Assembly (NCBI RefSeq): GCF_937616625.2
Contig: NC_065577.1
Location: forward strand, 25,743,501 to 25,807,500
Length of the DNA stretch: 64,000 nucleotides
Reading direction: 5' to 3'
DNA from: Mercurialis annua
Lineage: Eukaryota; Streptophyta; Magnoliopsida; Malpighiales; Euphorbiaceae
In this document: positions 1 to 11,583 of the stretch, piece by piece
Numbering within the stretch: the first letter of the stretch is position 1
Layout of the letters: each line of letters begins with the position of its first letter
Translations under genes and position numbers: made by a program
The notes under the pieces: generated by a model
What the model saw: the letters and a program-made list of their open reading frames with translations, nothing else
Database searches by the model: none
What the model was told of the DNA's origin: nothing

Positions 1-123
1 ACCACTATTTACATTTATCAAGTGGAAAATCTTTAAACCCGTTTAAAATATTTAATAACGATATTACGATTAATAGTAGGAACCCTAATCTACAATTCTA
101 AATAATATACATAATCCAATAGG

Positions 124-262
124 CCTGGTCCCGAGAAATAAGCTACACCGAGTTACCACTGACCACACTTATACCATATCCAGAGTCCCTAGAACTGAGC
201 TACACCGAGTTACTCTATTTGGTCCCGAGAGCTATGCTCACACTGAGTTACCACATTTCCAT
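124..262 (-). repeat. Three diverged CGGT/CCGAGTT boxes in element A 3' LTR
   Basis: Three copies of a box reading GGTCCCGAG...CCGAGTTAC on the plus strand lie near 127, 183 and 220. They are diverged versions of the AACTCGGTTGAACTATC box found in the LTRs of A (5'), B and D. Function is unknown; they lie inside the predicted LTR intron. Confidence 0.5.
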
Positions 263-300
263 ATATACCTTACCCAGATCATTACCGGTGCGCACGTAGT

Positions 301-319
301 CCTAATGATGCCCATTAGG
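301..319 (-). repeat. Short LTR hairpin, covariant form
   Basis: CCTAATG-atgcc-CATTAGG forms a perfect 7-bp stem. The equivalent hairpin in the 5' LTR (7197-7215) has CCTATTG/CAATAGG, so both sides of one pair have changed together. It is followed in LTR sense by a block recognisable in A, C and D. Confidence 0.6.
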
Positions 320-2092
320 TAGCATGTTCCAACTAAGAGTCATAATATAAAAACAGTTCGTAATATACGTACAGTATATATATTTAATATTAAAATAACA
401 ATTTACTTAATAAAGCGGTAAATAGTAAGTACAAACTCACAGCTTGCTAATCCACGTGATAACCGGCAAGCAACTAATCCTGGTTCGCATCTGAAGCACG
501 ACCAGTAGTCGGGTCTAGACAAATAAAATAATTATTAAAAACAGACCCTAACTCTAGAGAGTACTAGACACCACATAGGACTAGTACAAATAACACGTCG
601 GAATAAAACAATCCAGAACAACACAAAAATACCCAATAGGTAATAAAGCCAATTAATACAAGTCTATTGAGTTCTCGCTTTAAAATCTAATTTACAAATA
701 TTATTTAAAAATTTTAAATAATAAATAATTTCCAAATAGTGGGTTAGCCGAGTTACCAATAACTACCAAGCTAACCTCACTTGTCGGGTGACCCAAGTCT
801 AACCCGACTCAAAACGTTTATCAAATATAAACCCGAGTTTATATTTATAAAATAATTCGATAAGATAATAAACCATTTTCTAAAAGCAAAACTCAATAAC
901 TTCAATTTTAAGTAACCCGAGTTACAACCAAACTTAACCATTTTAAGTTTATAAAAGTTTAGGGACTAAACTGTACTTTAGCCAATTAGGGACTAAACTG
1001 TACTTTATCCAATTTGATATTCAAAATCAAATCAATTACTTTGTTTATAATTAAAACAAAATATGAAGTTACTAACCAATAACTTAACCAAACAAATTTA
1101 AAACAAACGTTCACGGGCTAAATTGTAATTTGGCCAATTTATAAGTCAAAATGATATCTGAAATCAAATATAATTACCTGAGTAATTATATTGACTTAAT
1201 TTCTAAATCGCTATCGCTTACAACATTTAATTATAAATCAAAACGAAATCCAATTATTAGGTAGAGTTAAACTTAAGGGATTAATTTGATTTGATCAAAA
1301 CAACTACATGATTGAAATATCCATTTGACCATCTTCTACCTTTAAACAAATTATACCCCGCCTAAGCCTTATGAACAGATCAAAAATTCAGTAGCCAAAA
1401 ATATCAAACCCAATTTTAATGTTTCATCACTAAACTCAACCAATCTATACCTATAGACAATATATAGCCAATTTCACCAACAAGAGATGGCAGTAAGGCC
1501 ATGAACATTAGAAACCAAGAAATAGAACGAACACAACGAAGGAGGACGACGATCACCGAAGTCAATCAACGTATCAATTAATGTAGGCAACGATATAAAT
1601 CTAATAGCAACTTAACACACAACAAATCACCCATATAATAGCAACACGTAAATGATAAAAAACGGCAGCAACAATGAATCCAGAAACAATGCAAAACAAC
1701 TCAAAACGGTAAACCGTACGGCGATTGAAACGAGGTTGATCACGTACCATTTTGCGAAATCAAGGTGGGAAATCGAAGATACGTGAGTTTAGAATCTCTG
1801 GAAACAAACGGTTTTGATTTCGATCTAGATACCAATAAGAACGATAAAAAATATGGAATACCGTTCAAAGCGAAAACTAAAATTTAAATACAAACTTACC
1901 GATGATTTTCCTTAAACTTTGAGAGGGATTTTGATCAGCAATTCTCATCGAAAATGGAAGGGATTGACGGCTATGGTTTTTTTGTAGAATGGAGAATGAA
2001 CTAGGGTCGGAACTTAGGTATTTAAGTAGGTCGAAAAAGGTTAGAACGGAGGACGAAAGTGCCCCCCTGAAACGGTATGGCTGTTCTCGAAC

Positions 2093-2271
2093 GAGACCAG
2101 CATTTTAAGGCTGGGTCTCGTTCGAGAATCCTGGTCTCGTACGAGACCATGCCCAAAAATTCATGGGTCTCGTATGAGACCTTATAGTCTCGTACGAGAC
2201 TCACCTTTTGAATCAGGTCTCTTTTGAGACCTGATTCGAAAGGTGTGGTTCAACCCTTTTGGTTGAACCAC
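2093..2271. repeat. Palindrome cluster of element A 3' LTR (GTCTCGTACGAGAC type)
   Basis: About six near-perfect palindromes of the form GGTCTCGTACGAGACC lie at about 2093, 2124, 2142, 2165, 2186 and 2215, with irregular spacers. An 11-bp-stem hairpin GTGGTTCAACC/GGTTGAACCAC follows at 2245-2271. The cluster begins about 165 bp downstream (minus sense) of the splice-donor-like site at 2437. It is far richer in CpG than its surroundings. Confidence 0.75.
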
Positions 2272-3149
2272 AAATCAAGCCGAAGTATCTTCAAACTCAG
2301 ATTAGTCACAAATCGAACCACAAAACCGAAAACGACCAGGAAACTACCAGAAAGATTAAAAAAAAAAAAACTTTACGGGATATTACAATATAACAGCCCT
2401 ATATTCTTCAATTTCAGACTCAAAACGAAAAACTTACCTTGGTTTGAAGTTTGAGGAGGATAGAGAATCGAATTCCGAACAAATCGATATAAAGAACGCT
2501 CGATTTGGACGAGAACGGCGGAACGGCGGCGGATCGAATCGATCGTCATTTTTTTTCTCTATTTCTCTGGATCTTTATGATCCTAAGTTCATTTCCTTAT
2601 GATTAAGGAAACATATGCATGAGTTGGCAAATTTTCCATTTGATCCTTCATTTCTTTAACTTAAACCATTTCTCTTTTAAACTTTCTATTTTAACCAAAT
2701 GATTAATTATTTACTTTAACTCGATTACTTACGTATTATTTATATCCAAATAAATAATACTACCCCAAAATTATTATTTTCCGTCAATAATCTTCTAATT
2801 ACTATTCTCGAGACTTAATTGGCTAATTTATATTTTGATCCTTGAACTTTTCAAAAGTTACAATTTAGCCCAAAACGTATCCGCGTCCACATTTTAAAAG
2901 GTCTCCGATTGACTTGAAACTTTTACCATAGATACTTTAAAATATTTCGCGGAATTTGGCGAGATAATTATCAACTCGGGATTTATAATTTATTTATTAT
3001 GAATTTCTCAACTATTCCCTTAAATCCCGTTAAATAACTTAACATAAATTATTCCGAATTTCCGATATATGTATTAAATTAAACCCACCTTGATTTAATT
3101 TGTCGGAATTTACGACACGTGGCACGATAAAAATATTTGGGGTATTACA

Positions 3150-3165
3150 TTCTTCCCCTCTTATA
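3150..3165 (-). other. Polypurine tract of element A
   Basis: On the minus strand TATAAGAGGGGAAGAA abuts the TG of the 3' LTR. It is preceded by the AAATTCGAGGACAAATTT block that also precedes the tracts of elements B and C. This is the expected plus-strand primer site for reverse transcription. Confidence 0.8.
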
Positions 3166-5696
3166 AAAATTTGTCCTCGAATTTTCATGTACTTTTCTAT
3201 ACACCTTGTTTAATCGGTATTCTTACCAATCTCCATAATAGTTTACCTTATTCATCTTATAATGCTTTGTCGATACACAGAATTGATATTTCAATTCCTG
3301 CACTACATAAACCATAACTTCAACTGTCATTGACGACCTTCATATCATTATCTTCTTTTATCGTGGCGTCAGTTGTATTCATATGTATTTATGATTCTTC
3401 GTTCTTGATTCTTCTCCTTTTTGTCCCAACGTCTAATTCTATTCTCATTCCTTGTTGAGTGATGCGGACACTAAAATAACTCATGCTTCATTACTTATGT
3501 AGTCTATTTTATATGGCTGTCAACACGGTCTGATCCTTATTTATCGTTGTGTTGGGATCTTTGTTTCGTTATTCGTCATTCTTTTATGCCTTATCGTTTC
3601 ACTTATCGTGCGAAAATTCCTTCTTTTATTATCATTGCTCATCATGGTCACCTATAAGGTGGATTCTCATGATGAATTCTTATTTTAATAAGACAGCGTG
3701 TGACCAATGCTCTCCTAAGTTTTCTTTGCTTATAATCCTTAAATGAGGATCTTAATCTTTTTCCAATCATATACTTGCATCAGAATGTGCTCTGATGACA
3801 TCGTTAATTGCTTCTAGCTTGATCTTGTTATTCCTCATCCTTTCTTAATTGTTCATTTTCGGACCTTCAGAAATGCTTTTAGCATTTATCGTCATAATCC
3901 AACTCTTTCTTATCTATATCTTCCTTCCCATTCTTAATCTTAGTTTGGTTCTTAGCTTTCAATTCATTTCTCTTTACTATCATGTAGCCTTAAGCTTACT
4001 TCTCATTACTATCCATGATCTTGCTACTCCACTTGTTATCCCTACTTTTGTCCATATCGTAGGTATACTTCTTCGTAATTTTTCTTTGACTCCTTGTCCT
4101 TAGTCAACCAATAGGATTTATAGTCTAAATGCTATGATCCTACGGTACTCTTCTTGCGTTCCTTATTTACACTCTTATCATGTTTCTTGATTATCTTCTA
4201 CTGCATTCTTTGTTTTCCTCCTCAGCGTACCTTATGCCTCGTATACTACTTGCTTTTAATATCCACAACATCGATCATTAATAGAGAGTTGTGGCCTTCT
4301 TCATCTGAATTTCCCGATGTAGTGCGTTCTCAATCATATCTATATTGTCCGATCGTATTTGTACTGTCATCATGGCCGTCTGTAAAGCCAATCATATGCT
4401 GGTATCATCTCTATCATATCTCGCACTGTTGATATTTCTTGTTTCAGCACTCTTAACGTCGATCACCGATTAAATAATGGGTCGCAGTCTATTTCGTCCG
4501 AATTTTCGACATAGTGCGCTCTCGATTACTTACATATCTTCTTATTGTACCCTTACTGACATCTTAACTGTCAGTGAATCCGATCCTATGACTCTGTCAT
4601 CTTTATCCCTTTTCGTTTCTATGTGTTCACGACTACGTAGAATTTAATCCATGTGATCCTCTCGTCATCTTTTCACGTCACTTTTCTCTTTTTCGTTTCT
4701 CAATAACTCTTATCAAGTCCTTTGCGACATTCTCAAGTTGTTCGTACTTCCTCAACTCTTATTATTTTAACGGACTTCTTAGTGTCCTTAATCTATCTTT
4801 GAATTCCTATACCTTATCATACATATCATATACCTTTGGCATACCTTACTTTCATCTTCTATCCTCTGTCTCGATCTATCTGATATCACTTTCTTTAGTA
4901 TGGTTCAATTCTGATATTGAGTCTCTTCTTCGCAGCCTTTCATGTATCTCGATGCACGAACTTTAATCACATATCAAGTATATTTAATATTACACAGCGT
5001 GTCTTAATCCTCTACATACGTATCTATATGTTTCCTTTGAAGGTCATTACTAACCTTCCATAACGATCACGTTACACTTTGACTCTTTGTTAGTCAAATC
5101 AAAAATTTAAGGTCCGCTACTTCATAATCATCCATTCCATTTGTACTTCTCATGTTTTACTAATCCGCCTCATAATTAAAATCTTAAGGTGGAAGTTTCA
5201 AATCCACCTATTGCAGTACTTATCACTTATCTCTTAATCTTTCTCGATTATCCTAAACCGAAGCTAATGGTGGAAAGAATTCCTCAGGTCGGGTCACAAC
5301 TTAGTTCATATTTCCCTTGGTTACGCATCGTATCTTAAGTCCTGCGAGCATTCCACTCACATAGACTTAACCAATCATTAAGAATATCTACGCATAACAT
5401 AAATGTGCTATACGTTGTTAATCGGATATGCTTTACTATCCGAACACATATATTATTCTAATCGTATACTAGTCTATTTAATCAAGGCTAAGTTCATTAG
5501 CTAGAGTCACAAATCCTATGTTCTCGCGACTATACATATTCGTTCTTCTTGTGGCCTTGATCGCAACTTGATCTTGAGCATTTTACTTCTGTTACAGAGT
5601 TCTGGTCTACTCACACTATAAATAAAACTCTTGAAAACTCTTTCAAATAAAACAAATCATTTTGGAATTTATATCAAAATTCCATTGAAACCTTAG

Positions 5697-5790
5697 CAAA
5701 ATTGTGCACTAGGGTGATGACGTCTCTCATACCAAAGAGTTGCCACAACTCACCTTTTGTGTATCCACAATGCACATGATGCATGTTCTA
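5697..5790 (-). other. Interior block conserved between elements A, B and C
   Basis: On the minus strand this contains ACATGCATCAT, then CAACTCTTTGG, ATGAGAGACGTCATCACC and GTGCACAATT. Near-identical words occur in the same order and spacing in B (34384-34490) and in each copy of C (for example 41397-41505), although the surrounding interiors are hard to align. It may be a relic of pol or a cis-acting RNA signal; neither is shown. Confidence 0.6.
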
Positions 5791-6407
5791 TCAATGTATG
5801 TCTTCATTTATCATTCTCTTTATTAATTTTTGTATGTCGTGATGCATTCCTATCAATGTCGTGGCAATCGTACATTTCTTTATCGGGTCTAGGCACAATT
5901 ATGCTTTCAAAATCGTTTAAACAAAACAACTTTAAAAATTTATAAATTTCGAGTTTTGTATGTTCTCTAGACCTTTAAACTCTGTACCTGGAAAGTTCTT
6001 CCACTTCTGTAACTTTGCAGTCCTTCTTTATACTCTTTCTGAAATTTCTATCGATCGTATTCAATAGCATCTCTCACGTTATTCGATGCTAAGCACATAA
6101 GTTTTACTATCGAGTCAAAGCCATATCAACTATATTCTATACATAGGAGGCATTACATCTCCTAAAGGTTTCATCTAAATAAGCATATCATGCAAGCACA
6201 TCTTATCGAAAACAAAATATACGTATATGTCTCATATATACGTGTCACAAGAAACAAAAAAACATTTTCACAAATCGATCTATCATACCGATCACAAAGC
6301 AAATCATGCAAACGACTTGGATCAGACATAACTCAACTCTATAGCTGCAGTAGTTCCTAGGTTACTTAGCCAACAAATGCATCTTAGCAGAGGTAACTGG
6401 ACCAACT

Positions 6408-6419
6408 GCTCTGATACCA
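6408..6419 (-). other. Primer-binding site of element A
   Basis: Minus strand TGGTATCAGAGC, four bases (ATTG) after the LTR end. It is the standard plant retrotransposon site complementary to the 3' end of initiator methionine tRNA. It fixes the orientation and marks 6424-9246 as the 5' LTR. Confidence 0.9.
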
Positions 6420-6924
6420 CAATTGTCGCGACCCAAAATATTGAGCCGAGACCGGCGCTAGGAAATGGGAGTGGTAGCTCCGAAACCCGTAGCAAGCCTA
6501 AAACCGTTATACATTTTTCGCAATTAAAAACATAATATATTTATAGATATTAAAATATCATATCAGAGTTTACATTAAAAATTAATTATTTGAAATCAAT
6601 TCATAAATCTTCTATTGACGCCTACTGACTACTGCAGCTCTAGGAACTCATACTTGTGCAAGTCCAACGACTTCTGGCACAACGAAAATGGTTTGTCTGA
6701 TCTGACTCCGATTACCTGAAAACATCAGAGTGAGGGGTCAGTATTTGGGAAAATACTGAGTGAGTTTGCAAATTACTAATGGTATTATCAAAATATAATA
6801 TAACATGCGATTATATAATCCAAGTATTAGATCCGATTGAAACCCTAATCACGATACTCAATACAATCTATAACTTACCTAAGGTCTATAGCGATAATAA
6901 TCAATTCGATCGATCTGATTGGTA

Positions 6925-7052
6925 GGGTCCCGAGATAGTCCAACCGAGTTAAACCACTACCGTCTCTTAATCCCAAGGTGTGGGTCCCGAGATAGTTCAA
7001 CCGAGTTAAACCCACTGGATACGGGTCCCGAGATAGTTCAACCGAGTTAAAC
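6925..7052 (-). repeat. Three AACTCGGTTGAACTATC boxes in element A 5' LTR
   Basis: Copies near 6925, 6982 and 7022 read TTAACTCGG-T-GA-CTATCTCGGGACCC on the minus strand. Related boxes occur four or five times in B and D. Spacing is irregular, so this looks like dispersed copies of a motif and not a simple tandem repeat. Confidence 0.65.
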
Positions 7053-7196
7053 CTCGTATCCAATTCGATATATATTCCAACTTCGATACGATACGATACG
7101 ATAAACGATGTTCGATATTCGATATTTGATATAATTCTATGACACGATAACAATCTAGACACACTAGACTGACATACTTACCGGTGATCACACAGT

Positions 7197-7215
7197 CCTA
7201 TTGACGCCCAATAGG
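7197..7215 (-). repeat. Short LTR hairpin
   Basis: CCTATTGACGCCCAATAGG forms a perfect 7-bp stem with a 5-base loop. It is next to TGTGTGATCACCGG (minus strand), which is also adjacent to the equivalent hairpins of C (38382-38398) and D (20634-20651). Confidence 0.6.
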
Positions 7216-7845
7216 TAGCACGTTTCCACGGATCACACACTGGTTTCAAAACTATAATAATTCGATACACAATATAATAATCGATAATAACGATAATCGA
7301 TAAAAGAAATTCGATAAGCGATATATCAAATCATCTACTATGCGATGTGGTTATTCATAATATATCAAAATAATAACTTTTAAATAACAGTACACAAAAG
7401 TAAAGTGCCACTCACAAAAACCGCTATTCCTTATATCGGCGTAAGCTCCAGGAGACTGGTCCATCAATCCTCGTCGAGCTTCTTGGTTCGTCATACTCAT
7501 AGCTCGATAGTCCGTCACATCTATCATAGGATTCTATCGTTAAAACATATACTTAGAGAATCCTATTCTTAAAAACTGCACTAGATACCTAACACGGCAA
7601 AAGCACGAAACATAACTGTCGTACTCTAAACATATCTATCTCTATTCATATCTTGATTAGGTCCTTAAGCTTTAGGTTTATTTAAGTAAACCAAACGTTA
7701 AACACCTTCGATTAATTTTCAAACATTTAGTCATATATCACATGTTTTGCATCTGAATTTCGCGTTTTCGGAGTCCGAAAGTCGATATCGAGTCGGGGAG
7801 TCATCAGATATGGATTTGGCGCGTCGTTTCCTTCGAAAAAGGGGA

Positions 7846-8370
7846 GGTGCACGTCGTGCACCCCCTTGGCACGACGTTCCCCTCCACAAATGGAGAGGTG
7901 CACGTCGTGCGCCCTCCTTGAGCACGTCGTGCCCAAGCTTTTTAGCTTGGCACGTCGTGCTCTTACTTGGGGTACGTCGTGCCCTCGTTTGCGCACGATT
8001 TCAGCCATTCAAAACCAACATTCCGACTCCGTAACTTGACATATGAGGTACCCAAACCATAAGATTCATCAAAACGTCAAGCCATTACATGGAAAACGTG
8101 ATAAAACGATAGTAACGAATCAAAAACGTAACTTCAATACGTTTCGCTAAAACCTAACCCTAGTCAGAAACTAAACCCTATTTACAGCAACCAAGAACTA
8201 ATTCTTACATTGGTTTTATGACCTAGGATGATAGACAATCCTTTCCTCTTTCCCAAGCAACAAGAATCGCTCAATTCCTAGTCCGAACGAAGAAATTATG
8301 CCAATCGCAAGTCCGCTCGCGTCGCGAGGTTATGTCGCACGTCGTGAGACATTGTCGCACGTCGTGCGAC
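7846..8370. repeat. Palindrome clusters of element A 5' LTR (GCACGTCGTGC type)
   Basis: Six copies around GCACGTCGTGC lie between 7846 and 7990. A second cluster at 8315-8370 has CTCGCGTCGCGAG, GTCGCACGTCGTGAGAC and GTCGCACGTCGTGCGAC. The second cluster starts 202 bp downstream (minus sense) of the donor-like site at 8572. The stem differs from that of the 3' LTR of the same element (GTCTCGTACGAGAC), although the position is equivalent. Confidence 0.75.
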
Positions 8371-9246
8371 ACCTTTCAACAGCCCCAAAAATCATCTCGA
8401 CATGCTTCCGACACCCCTAACTCATACCGACATGCTTCTACATCAATAATCCACAAAATTCAACTCAATAATCATCAAAAAACGTCAAAACACAACGTGG
8501 TTACGATTAGTTCGATTCGAACTCAATATAACAGCCATATATTCTTCAATTTCAGAAAAATTAAAAACTTACCTTGGTTTGAAGCTTGATGAGGATAGAG
8601 AATCGAATTCCGAACAAATCGATATAAAGAACGCTCGATTTGGACGAGAAACGGCAAAACGGCGGCGGATCGAATCGATCGTCATTTTCTTTCTCTATTT
8701 CTCTGGATCTTTCTGATCCTAAGTTCATTTCCTTATGCTTAAGGAAACATATGCATGAGTTGGAAAATTTGCCAATTGATCCTTCATTTCTTTAACTTAA
8801 ACCATTTCTCTTTTAAACTTTTTATTTTAACCAAATGGTTAATTATTCACTTTAACTCAATTACTTACGTATTATTTATATCCAAATAAATAATACTATT
8901 CTCGAGACTTAATTGGTTAATTTACATTTTGATCCTTGAACTTTTCAAAAGTTGCAATTTAGCCCAAAACGTATCCGCGTCCAAATTTTAAAAGGTCTCC
9001 GATTGACTTGATACTTTCACCATGGATACTTTAAAATATTTCGCAGATTGGTGAAATAATTATCAACTCGGGATTTATAATTTATTTTATATGAATTTCT
9101 CAACTATTTCCTTAAATCCCGTTAAATAACTTAACATAAATTATTCTGAATTCTCGATATATATATATATTAAATTAAAACAACTTTGATTTAATTTTTT
9201 TGGAATTTACGACACGTGGCACGATAAAAATATTTGAGCTATTACA

Positions 9247-10018
9247 AAATCGATGACCTCCATTGTACTGGTGGTTTCCATTGATTTGGTTCTTGCTATG
9301 ACAAGAATGACAGACAACGGTATTAGCAGTTGCAACAAGGACTGCGCTCTAAGATTCAAGACGTTTCAAATACGCTTCTTGAGCAACAAGTAGATCGTGT
9401 AGCTCTTTAAAAGTAAGGGATTTTTTTACGAGCTCGCATTGGGGCAGCAATCTCTCTATACGCAGCACCCAAACCATTGAGAACACATATTGTCACATCA
9501 TCATCAGATAGAGGTTTATCAATAGCTGCTAGTTCTTCAACCTTGGTTTTAATAGATTGAAAAACGGTAGACACAGATTGGTCTCCGAGAGTGGCTTGAG
9601 AAAGATTTTATTTGAGCTGCATAACTCGCGTGCGCGAGCGATTGGCAAAAAGACGGAACAAAATTTTCCAGGCATCTTTTGATGTTTGAGCTGCTGAAAC
9701 CAGTGGGGTAATATCTGCAGAAAGAGATCCCAGAAGAGCAGAAAGAATTAATTTATCTTGCCTAAACCACTGAATGTAATCTGCAGATAAATATTGGTCG
9801 TCAACAAGTGTCGGTGCTGCAGTGTCGCCAGTGAGGTATCCAACAAGATCATATCCATAGAAAAGGGATAGAACAAGATTTTTCCATGAAGGATAATTTG
9901 TGGCATTCAGAGATAGTGGAATTTGTTGATGACCATTTATGGTGATTAGAGTAGCACTAGAAGGTGAACTGATGGTAAAGGTAAGGTGGGAGGTAGTTGA
10001 TTCAGAAAGGTTGGCCAT
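9247..10018 (-). pseudogene. Ty1/copia Gag pseudogene, truncated by element A
   Basis: The minus-strand frame begins with Met at 10018 and stays open for 136 codons. The N-terminal section has the copia Gag signature LNATNYPSWKN...YDLVGYLTG, followed by KDAWKILFRLFANRSRTRVMQLK. An in-frame TAA follows. The homology then continues (VLNGLGAAYREIAAPMRAR), shifts frame, and resumes as ELHDLLVAQEAYLKRLE before further stops. Protease, integrase and reverse transcriptase are absent because element A begins at 9246. The family is clear; this copy cannot make an intact Gag. Confidence 0.8.
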
Positions 10019-10054
10019 TTAGATAGAAGAAAAACAAATGTCGTGAGACAGTAT

Positions 10055-10196
10055 GGCTCTGATATCATATAAGAGACTATAAGCTTTGTGTTTTTCTATA
10101 TGTTTGTTCAGAGGCAAAAAGCCAATATATATATACACATGATGCATCAATCACTTAGCTAATTACAAGGAGAATCACAGCTATAATTTAGATACA
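10055..10196 (-). repeat. Probable 5' LTR end and primer site of the copia element
   Basis: Minus strand TGATATCAGAGCC at 10055-10067 is one base from the initiator-Met primer site and lies 37 bp upstream of the Gag start. Before it, 10068-10196 runs from TGTATCTAAATT to GTCTCTTATA with a TATATATATATTGG stretch, as expected of a short copia LTR. The LTR start is a guess, because no second LTR is present for comparison. Confidence 0.45.
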
Positions 10197-10480
10197 ATAT
10201 TTGACTAATGTAAGTATGGAAAGTAGGATCACACCAAATATATTAGATTTGAGCTTGATATGTAGGAGTGATTGTAGGCTGAGATGCTGTCTTGATAATA
10301 CCTTCATCGCTCCACCGTCGCTCCGTCGTCGTTTCTCCGTAGCTCGTCGTTCTTTCATGTTTGATTTTAGCGATTTTCTTCTTAATTCGTGGTGATAAAT
10401 ACGATTTATTTTAATTTTCAGATCTAAACAAATTATTTTTGATTTTTTTCAACTTTAGATCTAAAAATTTGCATAAAAAA
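10197..10480. other. Unassigned sequence
   Basis: No gene or element could be supported. A small GC-richer patch at 10300-10350 (CCGTCGCTCCGTCGTCG) is open in frame for 64 codons but resembles nothing recognised. Confidence 0.3.
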
Positions 10481-11030
10481 CGATATTATGATGAAAAACG
10501 ATTTTCTATACAAAAAATAATTTTCTTCATAAAAAAACAGTATTTGATTATAATATGAGTATCACTGGATTATCATATCATTATTATAACACTGTAGAAA
10601 AAAAATGTTTTTTATAAGAAAAATAGCATCTGATTATCATATGAGTATTACTGTATTGTCATGTACTTATCATAACATTGCAGAAAAGAAATATTTTCTG
10701 CAGAAAATAATATTTGATTATCATATTACTATTATTATAATATTATCATATCGTTATCATAATATTATCATATGATACCGAGATGATAATATTTATGTTA
10801 CTTAGATAATAATGTTATGATAATATATATGATAATATTATGATAAAACAATGTCAGATTATCATTTAAGTATCACTACATCATCATGTCGTTATCATTA
10901 CACTGCAGTATGATAACTAGATAATAATGAAGTACGATAAGGTTATGTTAATTGTATGATAACTTACAGAAAAAACAAATTACAGAAGCATTTATGATAA
11001 CCAGATGATAACGGAGTAAAATCATAAATA
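10480..11030. repeat. Degenerate tandem repeat rich in TTATCATA
   Basis: Blocks of the type GATTATCATATGAGTATCACT, then TCATNTCGTTATCATAACACTGCAGAAAA, recur near 10545, 10632, 10715 and 10857 with strong decay. ATTATCATAT/ATATGATAAT words occur on both strands, giving weak self-complementarity. No coding content was seen. Confidence 0.5.
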
Positions 11031-11493
11031 TTTTAATATTCAGAGTAAAAATATAAATCTGGGAAAAACATTAGCTATTTTTTGCAATTTTTCCGTGTTG
11101 AGGTAAAAAGTGCAAATATTTTTATTTTTGGAGTAAATACCTAATTTTCCAAGCTTTTTGCCTCGTTGATATGGATCCACTGGTTCAAACCGGGTCAATT
11201 CTGAGTTTAGATGAACCTGGAATAGCGTTTGGAAGTCGTTGGTTTGTCGAATACGGGCTTCAAGGCCCGGTTGGTTTGACAGATTCAAATTGTGGGCTTC
11301 AAGGCCCAAAATATATTGGGACATGCGCATTACAACATATATTATTATTCTAAAGCTAATGACATATTTGTGGATCAAACGGGACCCAATTCCGAGTTCA
11401 AACAAACTCAAAAACGTGAAAACGGATCTAGATCAAAGCTTGAAGGATCTAGGAATCGATTATGGGTTGAAAAACGAAGGGAACCACAACGGT

Positions 11494-11583
11494 AAAATGA
11501 GTGGCGGTGGTGCCACTCCATATTTGCGGCGGCGCCACTATGATCTGGCAGTGGCGCTAGTGTTAGGGATGGTAGCACTTCGT
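11494..11583. repeat. Cluster of imperfect GTGGCGCCAC palindromes
   Basis: GGCGGTGGTGCCACTCC, GCGGCGGCGCCACTA, GGCAGTGGCGCTAGT and GGTAGCACTTCG follow each other within 90 bp. All are GC-rich variants of a self-complementary core in AT-rich surroundings. This resembles the palindrome clusters in LTRs A, C and D, but no clear LTR context could be established. Confidence 0.4.

Larger units (their letters stand above)
1..3149 (-). repeat. Element A 3' LTR, cut by the window edge
   Basis: On the minus strand the repeat starts TGTAATACCCC at 3149 and runs off the left edge. About 760 bp at its start (2388-3149) match the 5' LTR start (8522-9246) at roughly 95% by eye. The rest keeps the same order of landmarks (splice donor at 2437, palindromes, CCGAGTT boxes, hairpin at 301-319) but is strongly diverged from the partner LTR. 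By comparison with 6424-6780, about 350 bp should lie outside the window. It sits directly on a polypurine tract, which marks it as the 3' LTR. The small reading frames inside look like chance. The mosaic structure is treated as a separate finding. Confidence 0.8.
3150..6423 (-). mobile_element. Interior of element A (non-coding LTR retrotransposon)
   Basis: This 3.27 kb between primer site and polypurine tract has no reading frame resembling Gag, protease, reverse transcriptase or integrase. Frames of 60-95 codons occur only on the opposite strand and look like chance. One block near 5697-5790 is clearly shared with the interiors of B and C. The organisation fits a large non-autonomous derivative (LARD-like) that would need proteins from an autonomous Ty3/gypsy partner. 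Confidence 0.7.
6716..8572 (-). other. Putative intron inside element A 5' LTR
   Basis: Minus strand AACCAAG|GTAAGT at 8572 is a strong donor, and GATGTTTTCAG|GTAATCGG ending at 6716 is a good acceptor. The downstream sequence (AGTCAGATCAGA...) is conserved after the acceptor of D (21148 onward). The interval would be 1857 bp. It is inferred from motifs and cross-family conservation only; no transcript evidence is available. Confidence 0.55.
6424..9246 (-). repeat. Element A 5' LTR
   Basis: This 2823-bp LTR reads TGTAATAGCTC at 9246 to GTCGCGACA at 6424 on the minus strand. It is followed by a primer-binding site. Its last 90 bp (GGCTTGCTACGGGTTTCGGA, then CGCCGGTCTCGGCTC) match the ends of the LTRs of B, C and D. 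It contains a splice-donor-like site at 8572, two palindrome clusters, a hairpin at 7197-7215, three CGGTTGAACTATC boxes and an acceptor-like site at 6716. The outer flank is 9247-9251 AAATC; the matching duplication would lie outside the window. Confidence 0.85.

Noticed and set aside
3549..4432. Plus-strand frames in element A interior
   Set aside because: They run opposite to the element and are hydrophobic only because of T-rich sequence.
7727..8034. Frames of 61-95 codons in element A 5' LTR
   Set aside because: Both strands are open because of GCACGTCGTGC palindromes; peptides are repetitive (ARRAP) and have no homology signal.
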